From Pirellulales bacterium (GTDB lineage Bacteria > Planctomycetota > Planctomycetia > Pirellulales > Thermoguttaceae): a stretch of 64,000 nucleotides of DNA. Of this stretch, positions 17,366-27,328 are shown piece after piece (position 1 is the first letter of the stretch; every line of letters starts with the position of its first letter). Position numbers and translations under genes: made by a program. A model generated the notes under the pieces. The model made no database searches, was not told the DNA's origin, and was given only the letters and a program-made list of their open reading frames with translations. The stretch covers positions 20,558 through 84,557 of the forward strand of contig JAFGRD010000133.1 of the NCBI GenBank assembly GCA_016935315.1, in the 5' to 3' direction.

Positions 17366-19243
17366 GTGTCTACTTCTTCGCCGCTGGACGCTAAGGAGCA
17401 AGTCAGGCAGGCGATCGACATCGTCGAGTTGGTGGGCAGCCATATCCAGCTACGTCGCCAGGGCCGCAACTACGTGGGCCTCTGCCCGTGGCACGACGAC
17501 AGCCGACCCAGTCTCCAGGTGAACCCCGAGCGGCAGTCGTTCCGCTGTTGGGTCTGCGACATCGGCGGCGACGTCTTCGACTTCGTGATGAAGTCCGAAG
17601 GCGTCGAGTTCCGCGAGGCGCTGCAGATGCTGGCGGAACGGGCGGGTGTCGCGCTGGGGCCCTCGCCATCGCCGGCACAACGCCCCGTGGGCGGGCCGGG
17701 CGACAAGCGGACGCTGCTGCAGGCCATGGCCTGGGCCGAACAGCAGTACCACCGGTGCCTGATCGACTCGCCCGAGGCGGAACCGGCCCGGCAGTATCTC
17801 CAGCGGCGGGGGATCACTGCCGAAAGCATCGACACGTTCCATCTCGGCTTCTCGCCGAACCAACGAGACTGGCTGCTGCGCCAGGTGGGCGGGTCGGCCG
17901 AGAGGGCCAAGGTCCTGGAGACGATCGGCCTGTTGGCCCGCCCGGCCGACGGCGGCGACCCGTACGATCGCTTTCGGGGCCGGGTGCTGTTTTCCATCCG
18001 CGACACACAGGGTCGGCCGGTTGGGCTGGGCGGCCGCGTGCTGCCCGAGTCGGGCGCAACCAGCCCCGCCAAGTACGTCAATTCGCCCGAAACGCCGCTC
18101 TTCTCCAAGAGCAACCTGCTCTACGGCCTCGACGTCGCCCGCGGCGCGATCCGCAAGAACGGGACCGCCCTGGTCATGGAGGGCTACACCGACTGTATCG
18201 TGGCCCATCAATACGGGTTCGCCCATGCGGTGGCCGTGCTGGGGACCGCCTTGGGCGAGGGCCACATCCGCATCCTCAACCGCTTCGCCGACCGCACCGT
18301 GTTGATCCTCGACGGCGACGAGGCGGGACAGCGCCGGGCCAACGAAGTGCTCGAGCTGTTCGTGGCCCAGCAGGTCGATCTGCAAATCCTCACGCTGCCC
18401 GAGGGAACCGATCCCTGTGATTTCCTGCAGCAGCACGGGGCCGAGGCGTTTGCCGAGCTGCTGGCCGGCCAGGCGGTCGACGCCTTGGAGCACGCGTTTC
18501 GATCGGCCACGCGGAACATCGATCTGCAGCGCGACGTCCACGCCGCCACCCAGGCCCTGGAGCGCCTGGTGGCCATCGTGGCCAAGGCGCCGCGGCTGCG
18601 GCAAGACACCACGCGCCAGGATCGTTTCCGCGAGGAAAAGATCCTCCAGCGGATGGCGGCCCGGTTTCGCGTGGACGAAACGGAGATCCGCCGCCGGCTG
18701 ACGGCCTTGCGCCGCCGCGGGCAAACCCAGACGCCGCGACCGCACGCGGTGGAGGAGATCCCGCCGGGCGAGCAGCCGGCCGCAATACGCGGCCCGATCG
18801 ATCCGGCCTGGCGGGAAATGCTGGAGATTCTCATCGGCCATCCGGAATGCTGGCCGCAGATGCGTGCCGCCGTGGGTTCCCGGCAGATAGCGCCCGAGCC
18901 GTGCCGGAGGATTTATGAAACATGCTGCCGACTCGAAGACGCGGGCCACGCGCCCACGTTCGATCGGCTGATGCTCGAGTTCGACGACCCGGCCGTGAAG
19001 AGCCTGTTGGTCGAGCTCGACGAAGCGGGGCGGGCCAAGGGTGAGCGCGATGCGGGCCCCGAGGCACTTTTGCTGGATCTGATCACCACCTTAAAGAAAC
19101 AGGAGGCACAGCGGCAGCGCCCCGGGCAGATTGTGGCGCTGCGCGAAGGAGGGCTGAACGACAGCCAGGAGACCGAGCTGCTGGAACAAATCATCCGGCA
19201 GGAGCGAAGCCGGCAGGGTATTTCCGAGCCCACGGACGGGTGA
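17366..19243 (+). CDS. dnaG: DNA primase
   Basis: A 625-residue primase making RNA primers at the replication fork. The N-terminal zinc-binding domain has the CHC2 pattern C-P-W-H ... C-W-V-C with normal spacing. The core has the TOPRIM signatures VMEGYTDCIVAHQYG and VLILDGDEAG. The C-terminal helicase-binding part is divergent. Start chosen: GTG at 17366, because AGGAG sits six bases before it and the family N terminus is 'SSPLDAKEQVRQAIDIVELV'; an ATG 36 bases upstream lacks such a site. rpoD follows 114 bases on, as in the classical macromolecular synthesis operon, but rpsU is absent. Confidence 0.95.
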   Translation: MSTSSPLDAKEQVRQAIDIVELVGSHIQLRRQGRNYVGLCPWHDDSRPSLQVNPERQSFRCWVCDIGGDVFDFVMKSEGVEFREALQMLAERAGVALGPSPSPAQRPVGGPGDKRTLLQAMAWAEQQYHRCLIDSPEAEPARQYLQRRGITAESIDTFHLGFSPNQRDWLLRQVGGSAERAKVLETIGLLARPADGGDPYDRFRGRVLFSIRDTQGRPVGLGGRVLPESGATSPAKYVNSPETPLFSKSNLLYGLDVARGAIRKNGTALVMEGYTDCIVAHQYGFAHAVAVLGTALGEGHIRILNRFADRTVLILDGDEAGQRRANEVLELFVAQQVDLQILTLPEGTDPCDFLQQHGAEAFAELLAGQAVDALEHAFRSATRNIDLQRDVHAATQALERLVAIVAKAPRLRQDTTRQDRFREEKILQRMAARFRVDETEIRRRLTALRRRGQTQTPRPHAVEEIPPGEQPAAIRGPIDPAWREMLEILIGHPECWPQMRAAVGSRQIAPEPCRRIYETCCRLEDAGHAPTFDRLMLEFDDPAVKSLLVELDEAGRAKGERDAGPEALLLDLITTLKKQEAQRQRPGQIVALREGGLNDSQETELLEQIIRQERSRQGISEPTDG

Positions 19244-19357
19244 GGATACTCTGAACCGGGTGATCACCCCAAAAATGCCGCTCCCGCGCGGCGCCAAGGG
19301 GCACCGATCGCATCCTATAACACCCAGCGCGCCGCCGTGGCGCGAAAGGAGTTTGAG

Positions 19358-21049
19358 GTGGACCTTTTCGATAAGGATATGCAGGAATTGGTCGCCAGGG
19401 GCCAGGCACAAGGATTTCTGACCTACGACGAAGTCAACGCGTACCTGCCCGACGAAGAAGTCGATCCGTATCGGCTCGACAATCTCTTGATTGCCCTGGA
19501 GGAGAAGGGCATCGATCTGGTTACCGAACCGCCCGAAGGCGAATTCTACGACGTTTCCGACCGCAACGACCGGGAAACCGAGGACAATTCCCCGGCGGAG
19601 GGCCTGTCGCCGCCGGGCCCGGCGCCCGCCCCGGCCGGTGAGCTGCCGCTCCCGGACGACGTCGTCAAGTGGAGCAGCGATCCGATCCGCATGTATCTCA
19701 GCCAGATGGCCGAGATCCCGCTGCTGTCGCGCGAGGAAGAGATCTCGCTGGCCAAGAAAATCGAGGTCACCCGCAAGCGGTTCCGCCGCACGGTGATCGG
19801 CTGCAACCTGGCGATGCAAGCCACGGTGAACCTCTTGAGCAAGGTCCATCGGGGCCGGCTGCCCTTCGACCGCACGATCAAGGTCTCGTTGACCGAACGG
19901 CTGACCAAGGAGCAGATCCTCGCGCGGATGCCGCACAATCTGCGGACGCTGCAACACCTGATCGAAGAGAACCGGCGCGACTTCAATCGACTGCTGAACC
20001 GCCGGACCCCTCGCGACCGGCGGCTCTCGGCGCGGAAGCGGTTCATTCGCCGCCGCCGCAAAATGCTCACGCTGATCGAGGAGCTCAGCCTCCGCACCCG
20101 CCGCGTGCAGCCGATGATGCGGCAAATGGAGGAGACGCTTCAGCAGATCGAGCAGATCCGCTCCCGGCTGCGGTGCCTGGTCGATACCCCCGCCACGGCG
20201 GACAAGAGGGCCAACCTCCGCAGGGAGCTTCGCGACCTGATGACCTTGACGCAGGAAACACCCGAAAGCCTCCGAAAACGCTGTGAAAAAATGGGCCGCC
20301 AGTACCACGACTACGAGCAGGTCAAGCGGCAGCTCTCCGGCGGCAACCTCAGGCTGGTCGTCTCGATTGCCAAGAAATACCGCAATCGGGGGTTGAGCTT
20401 CCTGGATCTGATCCAGGAGGGCAACACGGGTCTGATGCGGGCGGTCGACAAGTACGAATACCGCCGGGGATACAAATTCTCGACGTATGCGACCTGGTGG
20501 ATCCGGCAGGCGATCACCCGGGCCATCGCCGATCAGGCCCGGACCATCCGTATTCCCGTCCACATGATCGACGTGCTGAGCAAGCTCCGCAACGCCTCGA
20601 AACGGCTCCTGCAGGAGCTGGGGCGGGAGCCGACCACGGAGGAGACCGCCGAGGCAGCCGCACTGAGCATGGACGAGACCCGCCGGGTGCTTTCCATGGG
20701 CCGCAACCCGGTAAGCCTTGACCGACCGGTCGGCGAGAGCGAAGATAGTTGTTTTGGAGAATTCATCGAGGACGGTGGCTTGCCCCGCCCCGAGAAGGCA
20801 GCCGGAAATGCCCTGTTGCGTGAAAGAATCGAGGCCCTGCTCAAAACGCTCACCTATCGCGAGCGGGAGATCATCCGCCTGCGGTATGGTCTGGGCGACG
20901 GGTACACCTACACGCTCGAGGAGGTGGGCCGGATCTTCAAGGTCACGCGGGAGCGGGTGCGGCAAATCGAGGCCAAGGCCGTCCGCAAGCTGCAGCACCC
21001 CGTCCGCAGCCAGCAACTCGCAGGATTCATGGAGCGAGTGGCAGGCTGA
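19358..21049 (+). CDS. rpoD: RNA polymerase primary sigma factor (sigma-70)
   Basis: A 563-residue primary sigma factor. The N-terminal 1.1-like region ([20 protein letters not shown]) is followed by region 1.2 ([20 protein letters not shown]), a basic helical non-conserved region rich in arginine, then region 2 ([40 protein letters not shown]), region 3 and region 4 with the -35 helix-turn-helix ([20 protein letters not shown]). Start: GTG at 19358, seven bases after AAAGGAG; an earlier in-frame GTG at 19337 has no such site. A strong terminator follows the stop. Confidence 0.96.
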   Translation: MDLFDKDMQELVARGQAQGFLTYDEVNAYLPDEEVDPYRLDNLLIALEEKGIDLVTEPPEGEFYDVSDRNDRETEDNSPAEGLSPPGPAPAPAGELPLPDDVVKWSSDPIRMYLSQMAEIPLLSREEEISLAKKIEVTRKRFRRTVIGCNLAMQATVNLLSKVHRGRLPFDRTIKVSLTERLTKEQILARMPHNLRTLQHLIEENRRDFNRLLNRRTPRDRRLSARKRFIRRRRKMLTLIEELSLRTRRVQPMMRQMEETLQQIEQIRSRLRCLVDTPATADKRANLRRELRDLMTLTQETPESLRKRCEKMGRQYHDYEQVKRQLSGGNLRLVVSIAKKYRNRGLSFLDLIQEGNTGLMRAVDKYEYRRGYKFSTYATWWIRQAITRAIADQARTIRIPVHMIDVLSKLRNASKRLLQELGREPTTEETAEAAALSMDETRRVLSMGRNPVSLDRPVGESEDSCFGEFIEDGGLPRPEKAAGNALLRERIEALLKTLTYREREIIRLRYGLGDGYTYTLEEVGRIFKVTRERVRQIEAKAVRKLQHPVRSQQLAGFMERVAG

Positions 21050-21061
21050 CGCGAGTCGCCA

Positions 21062-21092
21062 AGCCGCTGGTCAAACGACCAGCGGCTTTTTT
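21062..21092 (+). terminator. Intrinsic terminator of dnaG-rpoD
   Basis: A perfect 10-bp stem (AGCCGCTGGT / ACCAGCGGCT) closes a 6-base loop and runs directly into six T residues, beginning 13 bases after the rpoD stop codon. Textbook rho-independent terminator. Confidence 0.92.
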
Positions 21093-21286
21093 CGTTGGTG
21101 CGGGACCCATCCTGCCGTCAGGAGTCCGGTTCATGCCAAGATTCTCCATCGGGACGACCACCCGCTCCGCGACGGCGGTCTGCCCACGTCGTTCTGCGTT
21201 ATCGCGAGGCGCGTCGCCCTATCGACGCCATCGCCGCTTTGCAGCGCGGCGCGCCTCGATCACCTTTTTTGCCGAGAAGACGTACC

Positions 21287-22021
21287 ATGAGCTCTCCGAA
21301 CGTAAGCACTGACGTATTGCGCACGCTGCACCGGATCCACCGACAACTCTCCGACCTCAACGGCCGTCTGCAGCGCGGCCCGAAGAGAATCGAGGCTGCC
21401 CAGTCGCACGAGCAGCACCGGGAGGCCCAGCTTGCCGAGGCCGAGCAGGCCGCCAGGGCGTCGCGCATGGCCTCCGACGCCAAACAAGTACAACTCAAGG
21501 GCGGCGAGGACAAGGTGCGGGAGCTGAAGCTGAAGCTCAACACGGCCGCCAGCAACCGCGAGTATCAGGCACTGAAGGACCAGATGGCCGCCCAGGAAAT
21601 GACCAACAGCGTATTGGCCGACGAGATCCTCGAAGGGCTGGAAAAGCTCGACGAGTTTCAGGCGAGGATCGCCGAGGCCAAGGAAAACCTCGAAAAGGCC
21701 CGGCAGAATGGCGAGGCGATCTGCGCGGAAGTCCGGCAACAAGAGCCGCTGATCCGGACCGACCTGACGCGGTTGCAGTCCGAACTGGCCGAATGCGAGG
21801 CGGCCTTGCCGATTGAAATCAAGGAGCATTACCTCCGCGTGATTCGCCAGAAGGGCGAAGACGCGCTGGCGGCCGTCGAGAACCAGTACTGCAGCGGCTG
21901 CAACCAGCACGTGCCGTTGAACGTCTGCGCCGAAATGATGATGGGCCACCCCATGTTCTGCAGAACCTGCGGCCGGATGCTCTACATGCCCGAGGAAGGT
22001 ACGGCGAATCCGGCCGAGTAA
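21287..22021 (+). CDS. Coiled-coil protein with C-terminal C4 zinc ribbon
   Basis: A 244-residue protein from the ATG at 21287. A long coiled coil (residues ~5-185, rich in Glu, Lys, Ala and Gln) ends in a zinc ribbon with C-S-G-C and C-R-T-C (NQYCSGCNQHVPLN, MFCRTCGRMLYM). This is the arrangement of the CT398/YbgI-neighbour 'C4-type zinc ribbon' family, whose members are structural homologues of coiled-coil nucleic-acid-associated proteins. Function not established. It sits downstream of the rpoD terminator and has its own promoter by position. Confidence 0.85.
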   Translation: MSSPNVSTDVLRTLHRIHRQLSDLNGRLQRGPKRIEAAQSHEQHREAQLAEAEQAARASRMASDAKQVQLKGGEDKVRELKLKLNTAASNREYQALKDQMAAQEMTNSVLADEILEGLEKLDEFQARIAEAKENLEKARQNGEAICAEVRQQEPLIRTDLTRLQSELAECEAALPIEIKEHYLRVIRQKGEDALAAVENQYCSGCNQHVPLNVCAEMMMGHPMFCRTCGRMLYMPEEGTANPAE

Positions 22022-22137
22022 GGACTCGCAAAGCGGAATTGCCCTGGAGTCGATGCCGCATTTCTGGCAAACTCTCGGGCGGTTGGCTGGACTGACGGGC
22101 TCGGACACCGGATCGGATGGATTCAAGGAGGAATGCG

Positions 22138-23862
22138 ATGCGGACCAGTCGCCTTTGGGGCTTGGCGCTGGCGGTTGCCGGCGGCAGTCTTCTCCTCGGG
22201 GGATGCGGTGGCGGGGATCGCGAAGCCGGCCTGCGCCCCGTCGCGCCGGCAAACCAAGTCAAGCCCGATTCCGCTGTTGCGGATCCGGACGTGGTGAACC
22301 CGACCGTGGCCGACCCGACCAGCGCCAACGCGAGCACGCCTAACGCCGAGTCGAGCACGCCTGACGCCGAGTCGAGCAACGATCCCACGCCGCTCGTCGC
22401 GCCGCCGCAGCCGGGCGACCTGCAATGGGAATACCTTCCCAGCGCACGCGAGCCGAAGTCGTCCAAGGGTTCCAAGGGCGTGGTGCGGCCAGCCGCGCGA
22501 GATCCGTCCGAATCGGCCGCCCCGGTTGAGGCAATCGCGCCGGTTGAGTCAATCGCCCCACCCGAGGTGGCGTCCCATGACGTCCGACCGCCTGAGGCGG
22601 CGCCCGAGGACGTGCCGCCGAGCGGCAGCGTGCCAGACGAGGCGCCGTCGGCACCTGACCCGTCCGACTACACGGTCGTCCAGGTATTCTACGGCACCGA
22701 CAGGGCGGCCGTGACACGCTCGGACGCCGCGGGGCCGGGCGCGATCGCCTGGGTGACCGTGACGCTGCTTTCGACCGGCGCGGCGATGATCCTGCTGGCG
22801 GTGGCGTTGCGTTTCTGGCGCACCCGCCTGGCGCGCGGGCTGGCCGCCGCCGCCGTGGTGTCGACCGTCTGCCTGGGGTTGGTGGCCGTCGTGCGCAGCG
22901 TGGGAGATGCTCCGCCCGTGGGGCAAACGACGCCGAGCGAGCTGACCTACGGCTATCAGCGGGGCGCGCTCCAACTGGGAACGTGCGAGGTGAGCATTCC
23001 CAAGAGCCACGAGGTGGGCGAGTTGGAAAGCCCGTCGATCGTGCGATTCGAGTTCCGCGAAGACCCCAGCCGGCACGTCGTGCTGCTGAACGTCGAGTCG
23101 CTGCCGTCGGCGAAGTTCTACGACGCGGTGAAGGCATGCGTGGCCGGCTCGCGGCGCAAGGCGGCGTTCGTGTTCGTGCACGGCTACAACGTCTCCTTCG
23201 AGAGCGCCGCGCGGCGAACGGCCCAAATGTCCTACGACCTGAAGTTCGACGGCGCGCCGATCTTCTACAGTTGGCCTTCCCAGGGCGGGCTGCTGGATTA
23301 CACGATCGACGAAAACAACGTCGTGTGGACGGTGCCCCACCTGAGGCAATTCCTGACCGACGTTGCCGAGCGGTCCGGCGCCACGGAGGTCCACCTGATC
23401 GCCCACAGCATGGGCAACCGGGCGCTGACATCCGCCTTGCGCGACCTCTCGTTCGAGCCGGAAGCCGCGCGGCCGAAGTTCCACCAGGTCGTGCTCACGG
23501 CCCCCGACATCGACGCCGAGGTCTTCAAGCACGACGTGGCGCCGCGGATCGTCAAGACGGCCCAACGCGTCACGTTGTATGCCTCGTCGAACGACAAGGC
23601 CCTGGCGTCGTCGAAGCAGATTCACGCCTACCCCCGGGCGGGTGATTCCGGGCAGCAACTGCTCGTGCTGCCGGACATCGACACCATCGACGTCTCGGCC
23701 GTCGATACCAGCCTGCTGGGGCATTCATACTATGGCAGCAACGACACCGTGCTGGCCGACCTGTTCGACCTGCTGCACGACGCCAAGCCACCCGACCAGC
23801 GCCGCTGGCTGCGACCCGAGCGGCTGGGCGACATGACCTACTGGAGCTTCTGGCGCCGCTGA
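22138..23862 (+). CDS. Lipoprotein alpha/beta hydrolase, DUF900 family
   Basis: A 574-residue protein. The N terminus is a lipoprotein signal (LAVAGGSLLLGGCGGG, lipobox cysteine near residue 23), followed by a low-complexity Pro/Ala/Ser/Glu linker with two near-identical STPNAESS / STPDAESS units. A segment DYTVVQVFYGTDRAAV, two membrane helices near residues 205-260, then the hydrolase domain: AFVFVHGYNVSFESA, nucleophile elbow AHSMGN, and acid and histidine residues toward the end. Serine hydrolases of this type are annotated DUF900. Start: ATG at 22138 after AAGGAGG. The membrane helices inside the family domain are unusual. Confidence 0.87.
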   Translation: MRTSRLWGLALAVAGGSLLLGGCGGGDREAGLRPVAPANQVKPDSAVADPDVVNPTVADPTSANASTPNAESSTPDAESSNDPTPLVAPPQPGDLQWEYLPSAREPKSSKGSKGVVRPAARDPSESAAPVEAIAPVESIAPPEVASHDVRPPEAAPEDVPPSGSVPDEAPSAPDPSDYTVVQVFYGTDRAAVTRSDAAGPGAIAWVTVTLLSTGAAMILLAVALRFWRTRLARGLAAAAVVSTVCLGLVAVVRSVGDAPPVGQTTPSELTYGYQRGALQLGTCEVSIPKSHEVGELESPSIVRFEFREDPSRHVVLLNVESLPSAKFYDAVKACVAGSRRKAAFVFVHGYNVSFESAARRTAQMSYDLKFDGAPIFYSWPSQGGLLDYTIDENNVVWTVPHLRQFLTDVAERSGATEVHLIAHSMGNRALTSALRDLSFEPEAARPKFHQVVLTAPDIDAEVFKHDVAPRIVKTAQRVTLYASSNDKALASSKQIHAYPRAGDSGQQLLVLPDIDTIDVSAVDTSLLGHSYYGSNDTVLADLFDLLHDAKPPDQRRWLRPERLGDMTYWSFWRR

Positions 23863-23889
23863 GGCCCGTCACGTGCCCGAGAGCGGCGC

Positions 23890-24591
23890 TTAGGCAATCC
23901 GCTCGATTTCGCTGACCGACTCTTCGGCGTCCTCGGGCTGCTCGGGGGCTTCGGCGGTCTGCTCGTCCGCTTCGGCCGCGGCGGCGGCCACGATGCGACG
24001 GTGCCGGCGCCAGTAGTAGAACGCCACGCCCGCCCCCACCAGCACGACCACCACCGTCAGCAGGACCTCGGCCTCGCGAATCCAGCGGTAGACCGCCTTG
24101 CCGTACCGGTCGCTGAGAAAATAGCTCAGCCCGAAAAAGGTCCCGATCACCATCGACGCGCTGAACAGGTCGATCAGCATGAACCGGCGGAATCGCACGT
24201 GCAGCACGCCCGCCGAAAGGTAAACCGGCGCACGAATGCCGACCAGGAACCGGGCCAGGAAGAAAACCTTCAACCCGTGCCGATGGATCATCTGCTCCAT
24301 GCGGGCTTCCCGCTCCGGGTGGATAAACCGCGTCCACCAGTGGTGCTCGCGGAGCACGCGGCGGCCGAAATGGTAGCCGATCCAGTACATGACGCAATCG
24401 CCGGCCAAGGCCCCAGCCAGGCACGCCAACAGCGCCAGCCAGGGGTCCAGCACCCCGTGTGCGGCGGCGACACCCGCGGCAATTATGAAGACCTCTTCGG
24501 GAACAGGCAGACCGGCCCCGGTGAGCATCAAGAAAACCGCAATGCCCAAATACGCGAGATAGGGACCGTGACTGAACAAAAAGTCGGTCAT
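23890..24591 (-). CDS. DedA-family membrane protein
   Basis: A 233-residue DedA/SNARE-associated (VTT-domain) protein. Characteristic segments: LPVPEEVFIIAAGV, GDCVMYWIGYHFGRR, then FFLARFLVGIRAPVYLSAGV, with about five membrane helices and an acidic C-terminal tail (EEPEDAEESVSE-like). DedA proteins are proposed undecaprenyl-phosphate or lipid flippases. The start is the ATG at 24589-24591; the preceding TTG is less likely. Convergent with the lipoprotein hydrolase gene 28 bases away. Confidence 0.92.
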   Translation of the reverse strand: MTDFLFSHGPYLAYLGIAVFLMLTGAGLPVPEEVFIIAAGVAAAHGVLDPWLALLACLAGALAGDCVMYWIGYHFGRRVLREHHWWTRFIHPEREARMEQMIHRHGLKVFFLARFLVGIRAPVYLSAGVLHVRFRRFMLIDLFSASMVIGTFFGLSYFLSDRYGKAVYRWIREAEVLLTVVVVLVGAGVAFYYWRRHRRIVAAAAAEADEQTAEAPEQPEDAEESVSEIERIA

Positions 24592-24787
24592 CAAAAGGCC
24601 TTCGCGGAGCGACGACAGGGTTCGGCTCGCCGAATCAGAGCCGCATTCTACTCGGATCGGTCCAATGGGGTCTATGGGGTTTGGGTAATTCTTGCGGCCT
24701 GCAAGACCCGGGCAACTGTACAGGTTTGATGAGACCGCCCTGACGGTAGTCTAGCGAATGTACCACGTAGTGGCCAGGGGCGCGACC

Positions 24788-25912
24788 CTAGCCGAGCAAC
24801 TTGATCTCCGCCTCGGCAAAGCCCACGGAGCGAATCTCCACGCCGCCGCTGTGGCGCACCGGACACGCCAGCAGGGCGGCGATTTCCGGGCGTTTCTCGC
24901 AGTATTCCACCGTCTTATCCGGGCCGAGCACGTAAAAGGCGGTCGAAAGGGCGTCGGCCAAGGCCGCCGTCGGGGCGATGGCCGTCGCCGAGAGGACACC
25001 TTCGGCCGGATGTCCCGTGCGGGGATCAATAATATGCCCATAGCGCCGCCCGCGATGGACGAAGGACTGCGCCCAAGATCCCGAGGTGGCCAATGCCCGA
25101 TCGCAAAGCCGAATCTCGGCCAGCCGCCGATCGGGACGCAGCGGATGCCGCACGCCGACGATCCAGCCTTGCGAACGATCCTTCGGCAGACAGCCCTTCG
25201 TCATGAATTGGGCCCCACGCGCCAACACGCTGCTGTTTCCGCCGTGGAACAGGAAATCCTCGATGCCGGCCTGAAGCAGCAAGTCCGCACAGCGATCCAA
25301 CGCATAGCCCTTGCCTATGCTTCCCAGATTGAGCTGAACCCCCGGCTTGTCAAGCTGGATTGTCCGCCGCTGGGCATCGAGTCTTACCAGGTGGCCGCCG
25401 ACGCGGCCGAGGGCCTCGGCCAGTTGCTCTTCGGTGGGCACCGCCGCGGCGCGGCGCGCGAATCCCCAGACCTCCCAAAGGGCCGCTGAGGTCAGGTCGA
25501 AGGCCCCGTCGGTCTCGGCGTACAACTGCATCGCCATCTCGAGCAGCTCGAACAGCCTCGCCTCGACTTCGACCGGCCCTTGGGACGCCGTCCGGTTGAT
25601 GTGGCACAGTTGGCTCGTGTCGCGGAAGATCGACATTTGCTCTTCCAGCGTGTCGACCAGATCGAGCGCTGCCAGGGCCGACTCCGTGTCGTGGGGATAC
25701 TGGCCGGCGTTGACGCGGACCTCGAACTGGCAGGCCATGGCACGGCGCGAGACGTGGACAAGGAATCCTCCTGCCACGGGCGGCCTCTGCGCGGCCGGCG
25801 GCGCCTGGTCGCCGGGGAAGGCTGCGTCCACGGCCTCGTGCACGGCGTCGGAAACCGCGTCGGCGGCCGATCTGCCCTTGAGGAAATCGCGGCGGGTGCT
25901 CTTGCGCTTCAT
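24788..25912 (-). CDS. apbE: FAD:protein FMN transferase
   Basis: A 374-residue ApbE-type flavinyltransferase, which attaches FMN to Thr/Ser of partner proteins such as Nqr/Rnf subunits, usually outside the membrane. Motifs: MSIFRDTSQLCHINR, TDGAFDLTSAALWEVWGFAR, LNLGSIGKGYALDR, the Mg-binding site FHGGNSSVLARG, and HIIDPRTGHPA. The N terminus has an RRDFLKG twin-arginine-like motif but no hydrophobic stretch after it, so export is doubtful. The next gene upstream (25933) is a lipoprotein 20 bases away, suggesting cotranscription. Confidence 0.93.
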   Translation of the reverse strand: MKRKSTRRDFLKGRSAADAVSDAVHEAVDAAFPGDQAPPAAQRPPVAGGFLVHVSRRAMACQFEVRVNAGQYPHDTESALAALDLVDTLEEQMSIFRDTSQLCHINRTASQGPVEVEARLFELLEMAMQLYAETDGAFDLTSAALWEVWGFARRAAAVPTEEQLAEALGRVGGHLVRLDAQRRTIQLDKPGVQLNLGSIGKGYALDRCADLLLQAGIEDFLFHGGNSSVLARGAQFMTKGCLPKDRSQGWIVGVRHPLRPDRRLAEIRLCDRALATSGSWAQSFVHRGRRYGHIIDPRTGHPAEGVLSATAIAPTAALADALSTAFYVLGPDKTVEYCEKRPEIAALLACPVRHSGGVEIRSVGFAEAEIKLLG

Positions 25913-25932
25913 GAGGGGACTTCGGCGAAACG

Positions 25933-27240
25933 CTACTCGCCGCCCAAAAACGGCGCAAAGAGCGTCGGCGTGTCATTGCCGACGCCCGTGCCGAAGTTGC
26001 CGACCACGATGAAATCGCCGTCTCGCTGGCAGGCGTACTTCCTTCCGGTCAGCGGGCTGACCGCAAACGGCAGCGGTTGGCGGCCGGTCGCCGCGGCCAG
26101 GGCCACGGCCCACGCCTCCCAGTTCGCCCGATCCTGGGCCTGCATGGCTTGTGCCTTCCGGACCTCGGGCAGAAGCAGCCGCGCGGCCACGGTGGGAAAC
26201 TCGGAGAGGTTTTTCTTCTGTTCCAACTCGTCGCGAACGGCGTCGAACAGTTCCAGCCGGGCGTAGTAAGGTTGCCGGCAGCTTTCGATGATCTGCCGCA
26301 TCGTTTGCAGATAGTAAAGCTCGTCACGGTCGGCGTTCCGTTTGGTGGCGGCGATGAAGTCGTCGATCTTGGCCTCTTTGCTGAACTCCTCGATCTCTTC
26401 GTCCGTAAGCAGCGCCACCAGATTGCCGTCGCGGATCATCTCGTAGGCGTGCATGCCCAGGGCCCGATCTCCCACGACCGCGTCAGCGTCGTTGGGCCAC
26501 TGCTTCAATTGCCGCTGGACCGCCTCGTATAAGCGGACGAGACCCGCCCGCGTGGTCTTCTCGTGTCGCGCCGTCGCCTGGAGCACGACGAAGGCCTCGG
26601 TGCGGGCGAAGGCGCCCTGCGCCCTGGCCTGGGAATGCTTCTCGGCCGCCAGGTGCGCCGCCCACAGCAGCATCGCCTCGAGCGAATCGATCGCCTCGTG
26701 AGGCTTGTCGTCCGCCAGCGCCTCGGCCGCCTGAAACGCCTCGAGCCGACCGCAAATCCGCAGCACGTCGACGATCGTCAGATCGGCCAGAAACCCGCTC
26801 ATGAAGTCGATGTCGAGCCGGCAGCGGGGGCGCTTCAGGGCCTGGCGGGCACGCAGTTGCTCGGACTCGTACTTTTTGCGGAAGCCGATCGCCTTCTGCA
26901 GTTGGAGCGGATTGAACTCGAACTGCCCGGTCGGGAAGATCTTCTGCGATTCCAGCAGGATCGACGCCACCTTGTCGGCGGGAAACAGGTCCCGCAATTC
27001 AGCCGCCACGTTCTCGGCGTCGGCGATCGTCGCCTCGCTGAGTTGCTCGGGCGTACCGCCCTGCTCGACGATCCGGTCCAGCTCCTCGCGGAGCTTGGGG
27101 CTGGACGAGTTTTTCAGGGCCGGCAGCCGGCCGTAGTCCTCCGGTGCGAGCTGCGCAGGCGTTGCCTCTTCCGAATGCCTGCCACAACCGGCAATCGGCA
27201 AGCAGAATAGCAGGGCGAGGATCGTTGTTGGGCAGCGCAC
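25933..27240 (-). CDS. Hypothetical helical lipoprotein
   Basis: A 435-residue protein with lipoprotein signal (LALLFCLPIAGCGRH, lipobox Cys near residue 19). The mature part is almost entirely predicted helix, with charged repeats, and the last ~60 residues are beta-rich (PFAVSPLTGRKYACQRDGDF). I recognise no domain; similar proteins occur in planctomycetes as far as I recall. It lies immediately upstream of apbE in the same direction. Role unknown. Confidence 0.75.
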   Translation of the reverse strand: MRCPTTILALLFCLPIAGCGRHSEEATPAQLAPEDYGRLPALKNSSSPKLREELDRIVEQGGTPEQLSEATIADAENVAAELRDLFPADKVASILLESQKIFPTGQFEFNPLQLQKAIGFRKKYESEQLRARQALKRPRCRLDIDFMSGFLADLTIVDVLRICGRLEAFQAAEALADDKPHEAIDSLEAMLLWAAHLAAEKHSQARAQGAFARTEAFVVLQATARHEKTTRAGLVRLYEAVQRQLKQWPNDADAVVGDRALGMHAYEMIRDGNLVALLTDEEIEEFSKEAKIDDFIAATKRNADRDELYYLQTMRQIIESCRQPYYARLELFDAVRDELEQKKNLSEFPTVAARLLLPEVRKAQAMQAQDRANWEAWAVALAAATGRQPLPFAVSPLTGRKYACQRDGDFIVVGNFGTGVGNDTPTLFAPFLGGE

Positions 27241-27328
27241 GAAACGGCAATCCGGGGATGTCTCCAGTGCGAACAGTCAAACTATCTCAAAACTAGCACA
27301 TTCCGAGGATTCGTAAAAGAACAACCCC

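Noticed and set aside
17262..17366. Earlier dnaG starts
   Set aside because: The upstream ATG codons lack ribosome sites, and the family N terminus begins after the GTG at 17366.
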